A stretch of 64,000 bases of DNA from assembly GCF_000003815.2 (NCBI RefSeq), contig NC_049987.1, positions 10,058,452 through 10,122,451 on the forward strand, read 5' to 3'. Made by a program: the position numbers and the translations under genes. This DNA comes from Branchiostoma floridae. Taxonomy: Eukaryota; Chordata; Leptocardii; Amphioxiformes; Branchiostomatidae. Positions 46,031 to 59,811 of this stretch are shown here, piece after piece. Position 1 is the stretch's first letter; every line of letters begins with the position of its first letter. Under the pieces are notes generated by a model that worked only from the letters and a program-made list of their open reading frames with translations, made no database searches and was not told the origin of the DNA.

Positions 46031-49000
46031 TGTAGGTCATTTATTTCCCAGGCTTTCGTTGACCCCGAAGTACGTGAGAAAAGTAATCCCTTCGTCTGAC
46101 TAACCCATTCATCTTTATTGTAATAAATAGAAACCTTCATGATCGCCATTAGAGATAAAGCCGGATGCCGTGATAGATGGTACAGGCTGTCTAGTTTTAT
46201 CCATGCACCGCTGCGTGGTGATGAGACGGACCCGCCTCGTGCGCAGATATGGCCGCCTTACAGTGTTGGGTGGGAAAAGGCTGCGAGAATTCCAGTTGAT
46301 TTGATGTACACGTGCATGTTTCATTGGGGCTTGTAAAGTAAGCTTGGATAAGGTATGTATCTGACCGTTTGATAAGTCCAAGTTTACATTTACCTTAACG
46401 TGGTTTTAAATCTTCCAAGAAAGGTAGGAAAGTGGGACATACACAATTATTGCCGGCGGTATCAGATTTGGAAGATGAAATGGAATTACAGTATGGCATT
46501 ATGTTAGCTTTAAAACATTGGCTACAGTCAATGTCTGTTTTTGCCGAAAGTAACCATCTTATTTGGCATATTTTCTCACAACTCTTAAAATAAGATTGAT
46601 TGCAACCAACAGATACCATCAAACACATCATCTGTAATTGATTTCTGATCACCTCTATAGACGTTTTTCAAGTTGTGTGTCTATATATAACGTTACCAAC
46701 ACATCGGTTAATTGATAAGATATTCAAGCTTGATATGTTGGTATCTTATCACATGTGCACAGATAACGTTATAATGTGAACAGATTTATCTAAAAGATAG
46801 CTTCTCGTTCTTCCGTTAAAAGATTGTATACATGCAAACCAAGCCATTTAGAATGAGGGAGTTGACTCCGGAGAAAGGCTTTGGCAAAGTTGATCATGAT
46901 GAACAACATAGGAAAAGACTTCCACTGATAAATGCGTCTGTTGTTTGTTTTGATGAATGAAGTGCATTAAAGCCTTGAGTATGCCTCACATTTGCTAAAT
47001 CCTCGATACATCAGTAATAATCCATTTGTTACAGAGAACTGACAAATAAGGTGGGTCATCACATTGCTCCCTGTACTCATGTGTTTAAAACGTGTTGGGA
47101 CTAACATGGTGAACTCATTTAAAGACAACTTCACAATAGTCATTTATGAAGTCTACTACAGCTAGCTATGCCATCGATAATAATGCTATACAGCAGGTCT
47201 AATAGCTACAGCAGCTAAAGTCAGTATTGACTTCAGTGTATCTTTGACATAGGGAGAATTAAATCAATCTACTAGTATCAAATTAAGGCCCAAATGTAGA
47301 TTGAAAAAGAGTTATTTTATATCATAAAACGCTATAGTTGATACGATTGTTACTTTTGATAGTGTAGATTCGATATACTATTTTATGGGCACCCTTACTA
47401 TATGTATTATATTAGTTAATTTCAAAAACTAGATTGTAAATCATATTAGCAATGCTAAAGGAACCAAATGTAAAAGGACAACATTCGTCCACAGAACCAG
47501 CATAAAGCAAATCATTGCTTCCTTAATTCGTGTAAACTCTCTTCACTACTTTAACACATGAACTCGCCATAAATACTTCTGTAGTTATCAAAAGGTCGCA
47601 TTATGTTTTAGCTTTATTCCTGGCCTTCCGATTCTACGTAACTTTGGAACATGTTTAAAACATGTTTTGACATATTGAAGGGGATACAATATAAAATAGA
47701 AACTATGGCCAGACTGCAGGACCTGGTATAAATAGTCTGTAATAAACCATGTAGAGTACCTAGCTAAGCTTAAAAACGCATCACTCATTATCATATATAA
47801 TATTATACAATTTCTGCCTTACAATAAATCACTCTCACTTTTCCATATTTCCTAGATTTTCTATCTCATCATATGTTTGGCCCGTCTTGCTGGGATGCAA
47901 CAGAATTCATTTTCTGGAAATAGAAGGCATGATAGATATTGATTCTTACACTCCATACGATATACATTTAGATTATATCTCTTCATGTGTAAGTCTTTTA
48001 GTGCTGGCTGAATAGTTGCCAATATTGCAAATATACGTATAACGGTATACGTCAATATTTCAACGTTCCCAGTTACGGTCGGATCTCTACATTTTTCAGA
48101 ACCTGGCAAACTTTCCTTCTCTGCACGTTATCTTATAGTGGCGCCTCCACGTTGCCGGTTGTCAAACTTGAGTCGACATTCGAACCGTCATTTCTGAAGC
48201 CTTAGTTAGACCAGGCGACAGGCTGTGATGACATTGTGTTTGAACCATTAGTAAAGGGCGAAACCGTGAAGGTCATAAATGCCAACAGCACGGAATCGCT
48301 TCTGGTCTGGACATAGAGTGGTGCTGCGAGACTGCAGCAATTTGAATGCGGGTGGCAGGCCGGAGGAACCGAAATAGAACAGCTGTACGGGGATCAGCAT
48401 ATGTTTGCAAGTTCGCCGGCGCCTGTAATTTATCTAAGTCTCATTTCTCCCGCTTGGCCATGGGTGACATCGAAGCGAGACGGGTTTGGTTTCTGTTTTA
48501 CCTCTGATGTGTGTGACCGATTCCATGGATTCTTGGTTGTTCTAGTTCGTGTAAACGTTCTGTATTTCCTTATGCCGGCAAATGTTTAACCTCTCAAAGC
48601 AGATCTTACAGTAGCATAAGTTCTAAAAGCTGCCAGAAGAGTAAAGCCGGCCTAAGAGTGTGGACTCCCTTTGGTCAGCTACACTCCTACTATCTATTTC
48701 CACTAGTATATTTGCATGGAGATTAGCAAAAAAAAATTTTCTTCGGCGAAGTTCTTTCAGTCATTTTTCTTCCCTGGTATTTTCAATGTTGCTCGTTGCT
48801 CAGCATGTCTGTTCAAGTGTTTTGTTTTATGCATTTTTAGAATCTACAGTGTCATATCCTGTCGATGTGATATATGTATTATTTAGTTTGCTCTTGCCGC
48901 TGTCTGATACTGGCTGAAATGTCGCTGAAACTTTTATCACATCATCCTTTTGTCGATTGGGGTTCTCCAGATGGGTGTACGAGATAGCATCGGAATGTTC

Positions 49001-49138
49001 CATTAGTACCGTGCCAGCTTAAATATCGTCGTCAAAGAAAGCTGGAATGCATTAAAGTTACAATTGTCTCCGTTTCTTCAAAGTATACTTAAGATTTTCA
49101 TCGCTTAAATAGAGGTTACGGTTGTTGGTATATCATAC
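46031..49138. other. No supported gene
   Basis: Frames at 46115-46381, 46395-46652, 47588-47794, 47861-48109 and 48401-48589 lack motifs. A hydrophobic 85-codon frame at 48660-48917 opens on GTG in T-rich sequence and is probably compositional. Confidence 0.4.
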
Positions 49139-49423
49139 ATGTCTGAGATGCCTTACTGTTTAAGTACTAAGAAGAATGGTATCTTCCAACTCACCACACG
49201 CAAAACTCAGAAGTCGCTTCAGTCATGTGCTCAACACCGGGTGAGCGACAAGGCTTGCTTGTCGTGTGCATCACCGCGCTTCATAGAGGTACGTGCATGT
49301 ATTTCCTGTAGTCAATGTTCGACTAGACCCTGCAAGAAATCTTGCAATATCATTTTTGTTATGGAATCTACTTGTAGATTGACCACATTCTGCAGGTCAA
49401 TTCCCAAAACGAATGGTGCATGA
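49139..49423 (+). CDS. Candidate small cysteine-rich frame or first exon
   Basis: An ATG at 49139 opens 94 codons to a stop. The first 50 codons (MSEMPYCLSTKKNGIFQLTT at the start) end exactly at a donor-like TTCATAGAG|GTACGT (49288/49289), phase 0. If unspliced, the second half is strikingly cysteine-rich (ACISCSQCSTRPCKKSC). There is no signal peptide and no recognised domain. Either a spliced first exon or a small basic cysteine-rich protein is possible, and chance cannot be excluded. No promoter stands out beyond a TTAAATA about 35 bp upstream. Confidence 0.25.
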   Translation: MSEMPYCLSTKKNGIFQLTTRKTQKSLQSCAQHRVSDKACLSCASPRFIEVRACISCSQCSTRPCKKSCNIIFVMESTCRLTTFCRSIPKTNGA

Positions 49424-51490
49424 AAACCATTGCCAACCAGCTAATCTAGCATTATCCTTATAGAGTAGCGAAATAAGGCCGCAATGTTACACTGCAAAGA
49501 TTATCGAGATTCCAAATCCAAAGACTCCGTGACCTATATGTTTGTTAGTATTTGCTTGGATTAGAGTCTAATGTCGATACATTTAGTTTTTACAGTATTT
49601 ATCACATAGTGACCTAATGGTGTTCTACTTTATTTACGACCTGATTCATTGGCAGTAATATTGAGAATAAGATTGTCCTCAGGCTTTTTACGGTGTAAGA
49701 CAAGTATCATTAAGTGCTTAATTTGATTTGAAAACTATCATTTACCACAGGCCCCTCGACTCGATAACACGTAACGTTACCTTTATTGGGAGATTGGAGA
49801 TCATGTATTTCAGTGCATGCCGTGTGAGGGCTCCTCTATATCGGTCCCATGAGTGTAGTTAGTCTTCGATGAATGCAGCAGACATGGAGCCAGCTGCGTT
49901 ATGATTTCAGACTTCACTGCACTGCGCCATGTGGAGAGAAACTTGTAGCATATACACGATAAAGGCTATCGTTCCCGGGGGGTTTCGAGGCGTCATTAAA
50001 CTTTAATGCAGCACAGCGTCACAGTTGCAGGGGAACGGATGGTTTGGTTCCAAGCCACGACATCTCTTCCAGAATGGCTGCTCTAGCGCTGCTAATCTAA
50101 CACTACAGCTATTCATCTCTGCCAAACGCTACTTCCAACTGTACTTTCCTGTTTTGAAAAGGCATTACAGCGTGTCTATGGACTACCACACAGAATATCG
50201 GTTACGCTTGGTCTCCTGGCAATTGGATCAATGTCGGTTGTAGTTTGGGTGACGTCTTTTGGATTGCGTATGGACGATAAGATCTCTTCGACTCTCACTA
50301 TGTACTTGTGTGTTTATTTCTCTTGAGTTTCCTTCCTTTTACTTGAATGGTCTTCAAATGCAGGTTTAATCGTCGAGTCAGGCACATGTTTTGATCATCA
50401 TTACCAAGGTAAGAGACCATGACATACGGTCCCTACTCTATTTCATTGGCCACCATATGCCGTGTCCTGGTAAAATCCACGAGGGAACTTCATTCGATGC
50501 CTTATGCATGATGCGTAATGAATGGAAATGGATGCTTTCACAAGTTTGACTGTTAAGCATAATGGATGTCTATAACTACTTTTCCTAGAAGACGACTGTA
50601 GGAAGTTTTCGCTTTGTTGCAGTCTCTACAGCGTACGAGGTAACAATTAGATAGAAATTCATTTTCCTTTTATAAAACACATTACTATACATAGAACAAA
50701 TGTAGCTCCACCAAGGGAGGTTATAAAACAGTAACAGCATCAAAGTCTGTATGTCTTTGCTAAATGAAGACTAGTATCGACGTATACCTTAACCACTGCT
50801 ATTGGTATGCTACTGACGTATGTCCAACTCCAGATGTATAGCAAAGTAATGTCATGTTTTTAAACATGACATCATAGCATTTGAAGGCCGTGGGCTATGA
50901 AGGGCTCATTTAGCCATAGTTAATCTGATTTCTTACGTCGGTATCTCAATAAAAAGTGTCTATATATCAACATGAACGAATAGAGTTATTATGACTCTGT
51001 CCCAAGTTTTCTTGAAAATGAGAAAACATTTGTCATAACAACAAAAGACCTTCCTTGTCAAAGGGCTCACGAACTTCAGGTAAATACCTGATTTGTGTCT
51101 CTAGTTAGGATTTATTCGATTTAGATGAACAGGTTGAGTGCACGTGCAAGTAGACTAGAGATGTTCTGAATGTCCACATTTTACATGCATGTAAAGCATC
51201 AGTATGGCTAGCATGTTCTTTATAGCCTACCAAAGATTTTCGGTTTTACTGCTGTAGAAACAGATTTCATCGATTGGATGTGACATTGGGTCTTGGAATG
51301 ATATTAGCTTTCCCAATGTACACAAGGTACGTAGTAAGACCATCCGGCACAATGAGTAAAATATTAATACCATGTAACATGTTGGTTTTCAGGCGTTGAA
51401 ACTGGTCCCCAGAGACCAATAGTGTGCACAGAATACTTTATAGCGTTACCTCTTCGTGTGCAGATCAGTTAATATGCCCGACGGTGGAAA
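49424..51490. other. No supported gene
   Basis: A 72-codon plus frame at 50025-50243 has no motif. Otherwise nothing was seen. Confidence 0.4.
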
Positions 51491-51685
51491 TAGCACTTAC
51501 ACCTGAATGGGGTCTAGACAGGCCAGCGCATCTGAATGAGATTGACCAGGTCGCCGTACAGGTGGTGAAGACGCAAATGGAGCTGTCCATGGAAAATCTC
51601 TCCTTAGTTATCTGTCTCCGCGGGAGTGAAATGAAGAGTTCAGGCAGTGGCCCTAATGTCCCAGTAAATAAGGATCCTGGTTAAA
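51491..51685 (+). repeat. Dispersed SINE-like repeat, copy 3
   Basis: The fullest copy. It has AGCACTTACACCTGAATGGG, then GACAGGCCAG..TGAATGAGAT, then GACGCAAATGGAGCTGTCCA and CCTAATGTCCCAGTAAATAA. The 86-codon frame over it is repeat-derived. Confidence 0.6.
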
Positions 51686-54600
51686 GTTTCATAAGGCTCC
51701 CTTTGCGTACGTGCTTGTTCCGGACGTCATTGGGGAAGCCTAGAATGTCATCAAAGGAGCCATAATCTTACAGTCATGGTAGGGGTCGCCAGCACATGCA
51801 GTTTGTTCTGCAGAACGCTGATTGTTTTTGCAGTACCCAGCGGTGTTTTTGGCGCCGCCATTGAAGAGGAATCAAAGCCATTCTACGCTAGGTTAGGGGG
51901 CAAAATAAACTGAGTTCTGGAGATGAAAAATTTGAGAGAAGTTTTTTTTTCAGTTACTGTATGAATCGACAACAAGGAGTGGACCAAAAACACATATTTT
52001 ATTTGAAGAAATAACCAATGGTTTCTTTCACCAGTGCAGTGCCACATGTGCTGTATCCGACCAATGTGGCATGTAACAGAAACAAAGGTTACATTTTGCT
52101 TTTTTTTAAAATTAATTTTAAGTAGACGTCACAGAGATAATAACGTTATCTGTTTATCTATTCGGTGATATATCCTTGGAACCTAAACTTATTAGGCCAC
52201 GAGTGGTATTAATAAAATAAAGATACCACACTCATCAAAGATATTACCAGATGTACTTAAAATTAACTACTTTCTTATCTTAGGCTGTACTTAGCTTATG
52301 AGAGCACAGATGTAAAAGGAATGTCTTTTTTAAATTTCATTCATTTATTCGTTCATAAATTCATTCGTTATGATGCACTGTTCTAAACATAGACACCCTG
52401 GCTCCCGGTCGCTTTAGTTTCCCAATGGATCAATGTGAACTTGACATATTTAGGCTTGATCTTAAACATTACTGAAAATGAACTATAGCTAAAAGGTAAT
52501 AAATATAACATGACAATCTGAATTTTAAATCTATGCATACAATGCTTTGTCAGTAGAAAATCTATGTTAGATTTGACACCCCATATAATGTTGTAAATTT
52601 TCAACTCATCAAGTTGACAACAGTAACTTATTCTCATTATCGCCGATATCCTAATAAGAAAACACATCTAACACTGCGTATCTGTGCTTTTAATCTGCAG
52701 ACTCTTACCTGAGATGACCTGAGAGTCTGTAGTAAAAAGCTCCTTAAGCTGTATTTAGAAACAAGTCTGGCTCCTGCATGATGGAGGTAGTACCCAGGTG
52801 GCAAACCGTGACATGCGTCGTTTGCTGCTAGGTCTGTCTTTCACTAGACGAGGCTTTAAAGCTCATAGGATTACCATTCAATCTGAGGCAGCTCCCTGCT
52901 TGATGGAAGATCAATGAGAAGATTCCATGTCGCACTTAAAACGAACCATTTCTTGATTGATGTTCACAAAGAATCAAGGGAGATAAGGAAGTGTACTAAG
53001 TTTTGGGATTAGGGTAGAGGCACTGGCGGGATGGACAGGAAAGACGACAGCCTTTCTGTAGATTACAGTGTGCGCCTAATGGCAGGGCTATGTTGAATAT
53101 CAGCTGTGTGAATGACCTACTTGAGTAGGCATGTATGTGATTCAGTAGGTACCTTCACCAAACATGCGTGTATTTTCGCTACAATAAATTTTGAACCTCT
53201 GAATAAATTGTGATGATACTTAACATGTGGGTATACGTTGAAGACGCGAAATATATAGTCGATTTTTATTATTCTGGTGGCTAAGCTCGGTACTGTGGCA
53301 GAGCTTTCAAATGGGACTTCTGTATCTTTTGTTCTGGGTATTCTTTTTTTTGTGCTTTTTTCGGTGGCGTATAAATTTGCTGTATGAAATAAGTGTTGTA
53401 AGTTTGGGACAGCTGGCAGCTTGCTCTGCTCTACATGCGTAAAGTACTAGTTGTGTTTTCCCATGGTACTGAAAGGAATTTAAACCCTATGTTATTTTTA
53501 AATGCCAAATCCCATACAACAGTAGTTTCCTCCCCTCTGCAGATAAAATGAACGTATATTGTACTTGGGAATGAACTCATACAATGGTTCGTGGGAAATT
53601 TTGATTAGACGCAACGTATCCTAGATAGAAATGATATGACTGTGCTCAATCGCCTGGAGCTGATTGTACCATCCATCTTTTAATAATTGATGACACTAGT
53701 GTCGACTGAAATGAAGACGACAACATACATACAAAACAAATACCGAACTAATTAAGCCCTAGAGATTGATAACTATGAATTGAATCAACTCTTACTGCAA
53801 AGCAATTAAAGAGGAGGCAGATATTTTGATTAATGCCCTATATATAGTCTTTTGAGTCTCATTAATGATAATGTACATTGTGTTCAAACGGTTTGATTGT
53901 ACTTTGTCGACCAAACATATTAAGTTCTCGCGTCGTAGTGTTAAATCTAAATTGGAGAAAACGTGACAAATATGTCTGCCGCATTATTACATTGTACCAA
54001 TATTGTACATTAGATAAGCTGAAAAGCTCATTCATCAACTATGTCGCTACAGGATGTCGTTATTTCACAGCGACTCAAATCAAAAAGTTAATTGAAAAAC
54101 TGATCACTTAACTTTGAGTCATACAGTATGTAACCTTTTCCATAAGCAATATGAACATTGCATTACAGCATAGATCATACAGTCCTATGGGGTATGTATT
54201 TTAGCAGCATGCCAAGAGTGCACGTGTATTACAACATAATTGCAGTCTCAATTGATTTTTTACGTTGGAAATACAGTTTCCACTGACAACGCCTAGAGCC
54301 TTTGGAAACTTACATATTCTATGGAATTTCTTTGCATATAAACATGTAATACGTCTCTAAACTTTTGTAAGTTGTGTGTCATTCTTGTGTGATTTTGTTT
54401 CAAAAACTTCTGTCCTATAGCAGTGATCAAATGTGACAGGTTAGTTGCTCGTATGTTCGAGTCATTGATGTGATTCCTTCCAGATGGTAAATTGAGGGCC
54501 ATTGATTAAGACATGCTGCTGGTCTTACTCTTACAAGCAGTAATCTCCTATGCACTGTTAGTCAGCCATACCACGATCACTTACCGTGGTGCAGCCTGAA

Positions 54601-57600
54601 ACTGCGACAAATCACCGCCAATGTAATTACCAGGGTTCGTGAGGGTGAATATGAAATAGAGTCATCAACCACTCGTCTGAGAGCTGTTGCCGCGACCTCT
54701 TTGTGTTGTTGTAACTCTACTGAATTAAAACTTGTGTCCTGATATTTTTCATATTCATCGGTTCTTTACTCTTTTGAGACGTTTTATGAGGATTTTATTA
54801 ATGTGCGTTTCTGAAAAAAAGTTCATTGTCGGATTTATAAGGAGGTCTATATAATTTGTCTACTTAGAGCTCTACTTAATGTCGTGCAGTTTTAGGGTCA
54901 TCTAAGACTAACAGTCACTTTTGTCTGTTCTCTCGACTTATTTCAGCATGGAACGATGTTGCTATGTATTTCAGACCTTATTAGTGGAGGTTGGCCATAG
55001 GGTATTTTCTTAGCTTTCATAAATCATCGATCTAGATAAGAAATATAGAAGAAATTGTGTCATGTTTCTGACTTTCAATATGCCAAATACTACTATTTGT
55101 AGACAAAATTTTGACTCAAAGACTATTAGCTTAAAGCGAAGAATCAATTTACGATACATTTACGATATTGTATGTCAGGCACTGATCTTCGTGAGGTTGG
55201 TTACAAGTTACATGTATCAAAAAAAATAATACAGTCGACATAGTTATGAAAGACATTTCTGTCATGCTTCTAACTTTCAAGTAGCCAAGTACTACAGTAA
55301 CTCCTTAAGTTTGAAGTAAAGAGTTTCATGTGATGAATTAATTGAAAGAACAGGCACCTCCCGTCGACACCCGTGAACACCTAATGTGCTTCCATACGGC
55401 AATGATCTGAATGGTTACCAGCTGTGTCGTGATGGGAAATTTGTCAAACATGACGGATGGACGAGTTGTATGTTCATTAAGCACTAGATGTCAACCAATT
55501 TCCCGCAAATTTGTCTTCAAATGCAATTACTAAACGCTTTGAAGCAACCCTATATAGTTTGATAAGTGTAAAGCTCATCAATCGACTCATCAAGAGAACT
55601 TAAAGAGTTATTGAATGTAAGTTTGAATTGCATGAAGCTGTGACGTAATTTCTTTTATAGCGAGGAGTAGTACAACTCATGTTGAGCAATATTCACTAAC
55701 ATATCCAATCCTTGACATAGGTGATTACAGCTTCATATACTTGCTTGAGAGTCGCCTTATGTTAAGACGCTTACTGCATATACACGAGAAGATAGTCAAT
55801 CATTTAGTATCGGCAACATTTTTATTCTTATTCCAATACCTACTAAACCGCTGCATGCTTCCTCATATGGATATTAATAAGTGCCTGGAATATGCGGAGT
55901 AAATGCCAATGCAATGAAGACATTGATTTTGAGGATAGCAGCAATCTAAAACGTGGGAAGATGATATAGCGACAGGGGGGGGCACAATGTAATTCCAGTC
56001 TCTCCATAAGGTAACGTGAAACACGATTACCGTAGAATGTATCCCATGGTGTTCTGATATACAATAGCGCATCATGGATGACATTTCGAACATGCTTTGG
56101 TTTTGCTGTTAGGAAGCCGGGATGAAATTACACGTCGAATACTCTCTACCAACATGGAAGCGTATTTCCTGTTTCTCAATAAATGATGATAGCATTTGCC
56201 TCAGCCTGTAGCTTACCCAAACATGGCCATTGGCAAGGGCACGTCCTTGAGTTTGGGAGAACTAATCGAATACCTCATCGTTGTCACATGCAAGTTCATT
56301 AATCTTGTGTGACTCTGTCCAGACTGCACCTTTGGCATTTGGAATATTACATGTTGACAGCACGTTGACAGGAAAATGAGGTTCATATGAGGTACGTAGA
56401 TCGGGTGAATTATGATTTACGAATTTGGCATTCTTTTACGACCACGTGGGCTAATTTCTACTGAATATGAAATAGAATTTTATGGATTAGATATAAACTT
56501 CCCTTCTTTTCTTTTCAGATGGTATAACAAAATTGATAAATATACACTATATACTTTTTTCGAAAGTAGTCACCATTGGTAGGAACGCTTTAACTTTCAT
56601 TCGAAAGCAAATATCTGCCACGTACAGCGTGGACATGATTATCAAGCCGGTTAAACTTGCCCTTCAGTAAAATTTGCCAGCTTTGTATGAGGCTAGCCTG
56701 CTGTTCGTTTTTCACTCCAAGTGATTTCCAACCCCAAAGCCTAGCATAAGATCTAGTTTCTCTGAAACTATCTAATAAATTAGACCCTAACGCACTTAAT
56801 CGAGATAAGTTTCATTCTGCAAACTTTACGGACAAAAATCTTATAAAGCATAGGCAATGGTTTGGTGGATAACAATTAAACTTTTCTGGTAGGTTATTAC
56901 CCTCATTTTCCTACTTATCAATTGTTTCAAGTTAATTATTCGGTCGTTGTTTGTTTATTACAAAAGCCTCCTGTGAGGTATATAATTATGTGTTGCTCGC
57001 TGTATGTGGTGTTGCGTTATTAGTATTATAATAGTTTATCTCAAACTAATGTGTTTGTTCAATCAACCTTCTACAATAATAATGTAAACATCTGTTCACA
57101 TTCGTTGTTCTTCCCTCAGGTGCAATATATTCTAGTCTGGATCTCTATCACTTTTTTGCTTTCTTATTGATCAGCCATTCACTAACAAAATACACAAATT
57201 TTAAGTGCATAATTTTGTCATTTTCATATAGAACCTATTAATTTAATCGATAGCTCATTTTTCTGTGTTCTCTTCATGTTAGCATTCAGTGTGTGTGAGG
57301 CAACTATGTCAAAGATACAAGGTAATGAATAGCTTGCAGTGGTTTAGTTTATATATTAAGCTGTTTGTACTGTAACTTTCATGTGAGTCGCATCGTTATT
57401 GCAAAAGCACTACACTATGTAAAAATAAAGAATAAGTGATAAAGCATAAGACATGATGTGGTCAGTACCATTCCCATTTATGCATTGGACAGCTTCAGGG
57501 CAAATCTGATGAAGGATGGCATGTTACAGATTTATGAAATTCTGTGTTGGTTTTTTTTGCTTTTTTTCCCACCTTTTATTCACAAGTCATAAATTTAAAG

Positions 57601-58929
57601 TACAGAACATTCAAAGATAATCACCTAATCGCTATAGAACATACGACTAAATATACAGAACTAAAGTCGATCATTCTAGAATATTTAAACTAGCATTACC
57701 TTACCATTTTACACACTAGTCTACCTTTACTCAGTCATCTAGACATATGCAATACTATTATACTATAACACATTTACATATTGTTGCAGGGGCCATTCCC
57801 ACTGGCTTTTTTAGCTAGGGGTTGCTCCCTAGGACTTTTTTTGGATGAAATTCTGTGTTGATCCACGTGCATTGGCTACTGTGGTACCATATCCTCTCTT
57901 AGGATTTTTGTCGAAAATTGCCCTTGTATCCTTTACAATTACACTCAGTGTGACAAATGGTTGGGCTTTCAGTCGGAATACGTTACAAAGCAGCCAGACG
58001 GTCTGTTCTGTTATCATGTAAGTCGAGTATTTCGTCTTTTTCTTTTGCAAGCCTTGACTTAAGCATGATTCACAAAAGTTATATCCCGTGACGTTAGTAG
58101 AGGATTTCTACAGTATCAGAAACTTTTCTCCTCTTGGCAAAACGTTGAATGGCTTTAAGTCCAAGTATTGTACAGATCTGTATCTAAATTCAGCCAGTAT
58201 GTATTGTAATCACCTTTCTATAATGCATGCCTTACGAGAAAATGAAATGGGATAAAAGACATGAGTTGATCATACCTTACCAAAGTTTTCTTTTTTTGTA
58301 TTCTAGACTACAGAAACCTGTTCATATTAAACCTACACACATTTTATTAGTCCAGACCATCGAATCACTTCATATCTCTCTCAGCATTCAAAGTAAAGGC
58401 GTCATAACTTAAAACCCTCTGCGATGGATATACATTGATTGTTGTAAATATATTCCTGTTTTTTAAGTCTTCCAAGTTCAACGATAGAAAGAAACAGTTT
58501 AAACCGGAAATAGAATTGTGGAACCTGCACTTCACCGATAAGGCAATCTACAATCCTCCGTACGGCACCCATTTTGGCTTGCCAGTGTATTTTTGCTAAG
58601 TTTGCTAATTAAGATTTTTCGCGTGTAACTACATGCGAATACTTTATTTAGTTGAAGCGGCGATCTCTTGCATCGCTAGTAAAAGTTATTGTGCTGGTAC
58701 ATGATAAGCTGTGTTCCTTTCACGAGCCTTGCCTCGGGGGGTACGTTCTCACCCCATTGGTTCCATCGGTCTTTTTATCGCATGATTGAAAACATGCCGT
58801 AATGACTTGTCACCGAATTACCACGGGCAGAATTTTCATTTCTCCCCCGGCTTCCACGGGATATCCTCGGTGGAATACTAAATGATACCAATCATTTAAT
58901 GTGAGCCGCCAATATTGGACCTCATTAGG
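51686..58929. other. Long stretch without a supported gene
   Basis: Over 7 kb of mostly AT-rich sequence. Frames of 60-94 codons (52383-52667, 53878-54111, 54293-54502, 55843-56093, 57829-58050, 58227-58412) have no motifs and no linked splice sites. A small inverted motif, CTAGGGGTTGCTCCCTAG, lies at 57816-57833. From about 58720 the sequence becomes GC-richer and leads into the right-end gene. Confidence 0.4.
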
Positions 58930-59166
58930 GGGTATGCAGTGTAGGTTACGGTACAACACCTCTTCGCAGACCGGCAGACCTGGATCTAGTGCCAGCCAGC
59001 AAGGGCAATGGGAAGGAGAGGCAGTCTCTCTGTGTGGAGATTTAGAGGTCGTCTGCCTGTTCCTTTGGTCTCGGTGACCTCGGCGCCCTGTGAGGCACGG
59101 GGTTGAGTTGTTGTCAGCTGCCTCGGGATACGAGCTGTTCCTATCCCTAGTTTAGATGTCCATCAG
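58930..59166 (+). other. Probable 5' untranslated first exon of the right-end gene
   Basis: This GC-richer block is unlike its AT-rich surroundings and ends in a donor, CCATCAG|GTAATA, at 59166/59167. It precedes the acceptor at 59271 by only about 105 bp, which would make a short first intron. The transcription start is not defined by any motif and 58930 is only the start of the compositional change. The start may lie further upstream. Confidence 0.3.
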
Positions 59167-59371
59167 GTAATATTAAGAGCAGACCGCATGCCTAACGAAA
59201 GTTGACTTCAATCGATTTTTGTGAAAGGACAAATCAAAAGTGATGGGCCCTACCTATCCCTTTTCTTGCAGGATCATTGACGTGTAATGTTGAGGAATTA
59301 TACCTCTCGGCAGTAGCGGATAGGGAGACAGCCGAGTAACACTGCTCCGTGTGCCGGAGGACAGACTGAAG

Positions 59372-59435
59372 ATGGCTGAACCGACCGTTGCTGTATATAC
59401 GACCATCACGGGGATACTAAGTATCGCCATAGCTG
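59372..59435 (+). CDS. First coding exon of an unidentified membrane or secreted protein
   Basis: The ATG at 59372 opens 21 codons plus one base: MAEPTVAVYTTITGILSIAI and then A, ending at a strong donor, ATAGCTG|GTGAGT (59435/59436). A good acceptor (CCCTTTTCTTGCAG) at 59271 suggests the exon begins at 59272 with about 100 nt of untranslated leader. The hydrophobic run at residues 6-21 resembles a signal peptide or signal anchor. The codon split by the intron is glycine, completed by exon 2. The three exons join with matching phases (1, then 0), which is the main argument that the gene is real. The family is not recognised. Possible readings are a secreted protein or a single-pass membrane protein. 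Confidence 0.5.
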
Positions 59436-59728
59436 GTGAGTTACTCTAAAAATCTATTCAATTTAACTTAGATTCCTTGACTGAAAGATGTGTCTAAGTT
59501 GCATACATATGTGTAAGGTTCGTAATCACCATAAAAACATTGATGTTGTTCCTCGTTTGCTCGGGCATCGGTAATACAAATTGGTCTGGCCAAAAATTGG
59601 TACGGATCCATCTTTATCACTTTCATGACCCCTCAATATAATGATGACAAAGGTTTTCTGTTCCTCTATTTATTACATTTATTGTACACTGTACATGGTG
59701 AAACATCTGGTGTTTTGGCTTGTTTTAG

Positions 59729-59811
59729 GACCCACAGACTCACAATTTACAGATTATGTGAAACCTAAAGAAGATTCACAGTTACAGTATGTCCCTATAT
59801 GGGATATGACG
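59729..59811 (+). CDS. Second coding exon of the right-end gene
   Basis: The acceptor CTTGTTTTAG precedes 59729 and the donor GATATGACG|GTACGTGAG follows 59811. The 83 nt complete the split glycine and encode 27 residues (PTDSQFTDYVKPKEDSQLQY, then VPIWDMT), leaving phase 0. The peptide is polar and acidic/basic mixed, as expected just after a signal or anchor segment. The same frame reads through both splice sites without an immediate stop, so the boundaries rest on the consensus sites. Confidence 0.5.
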
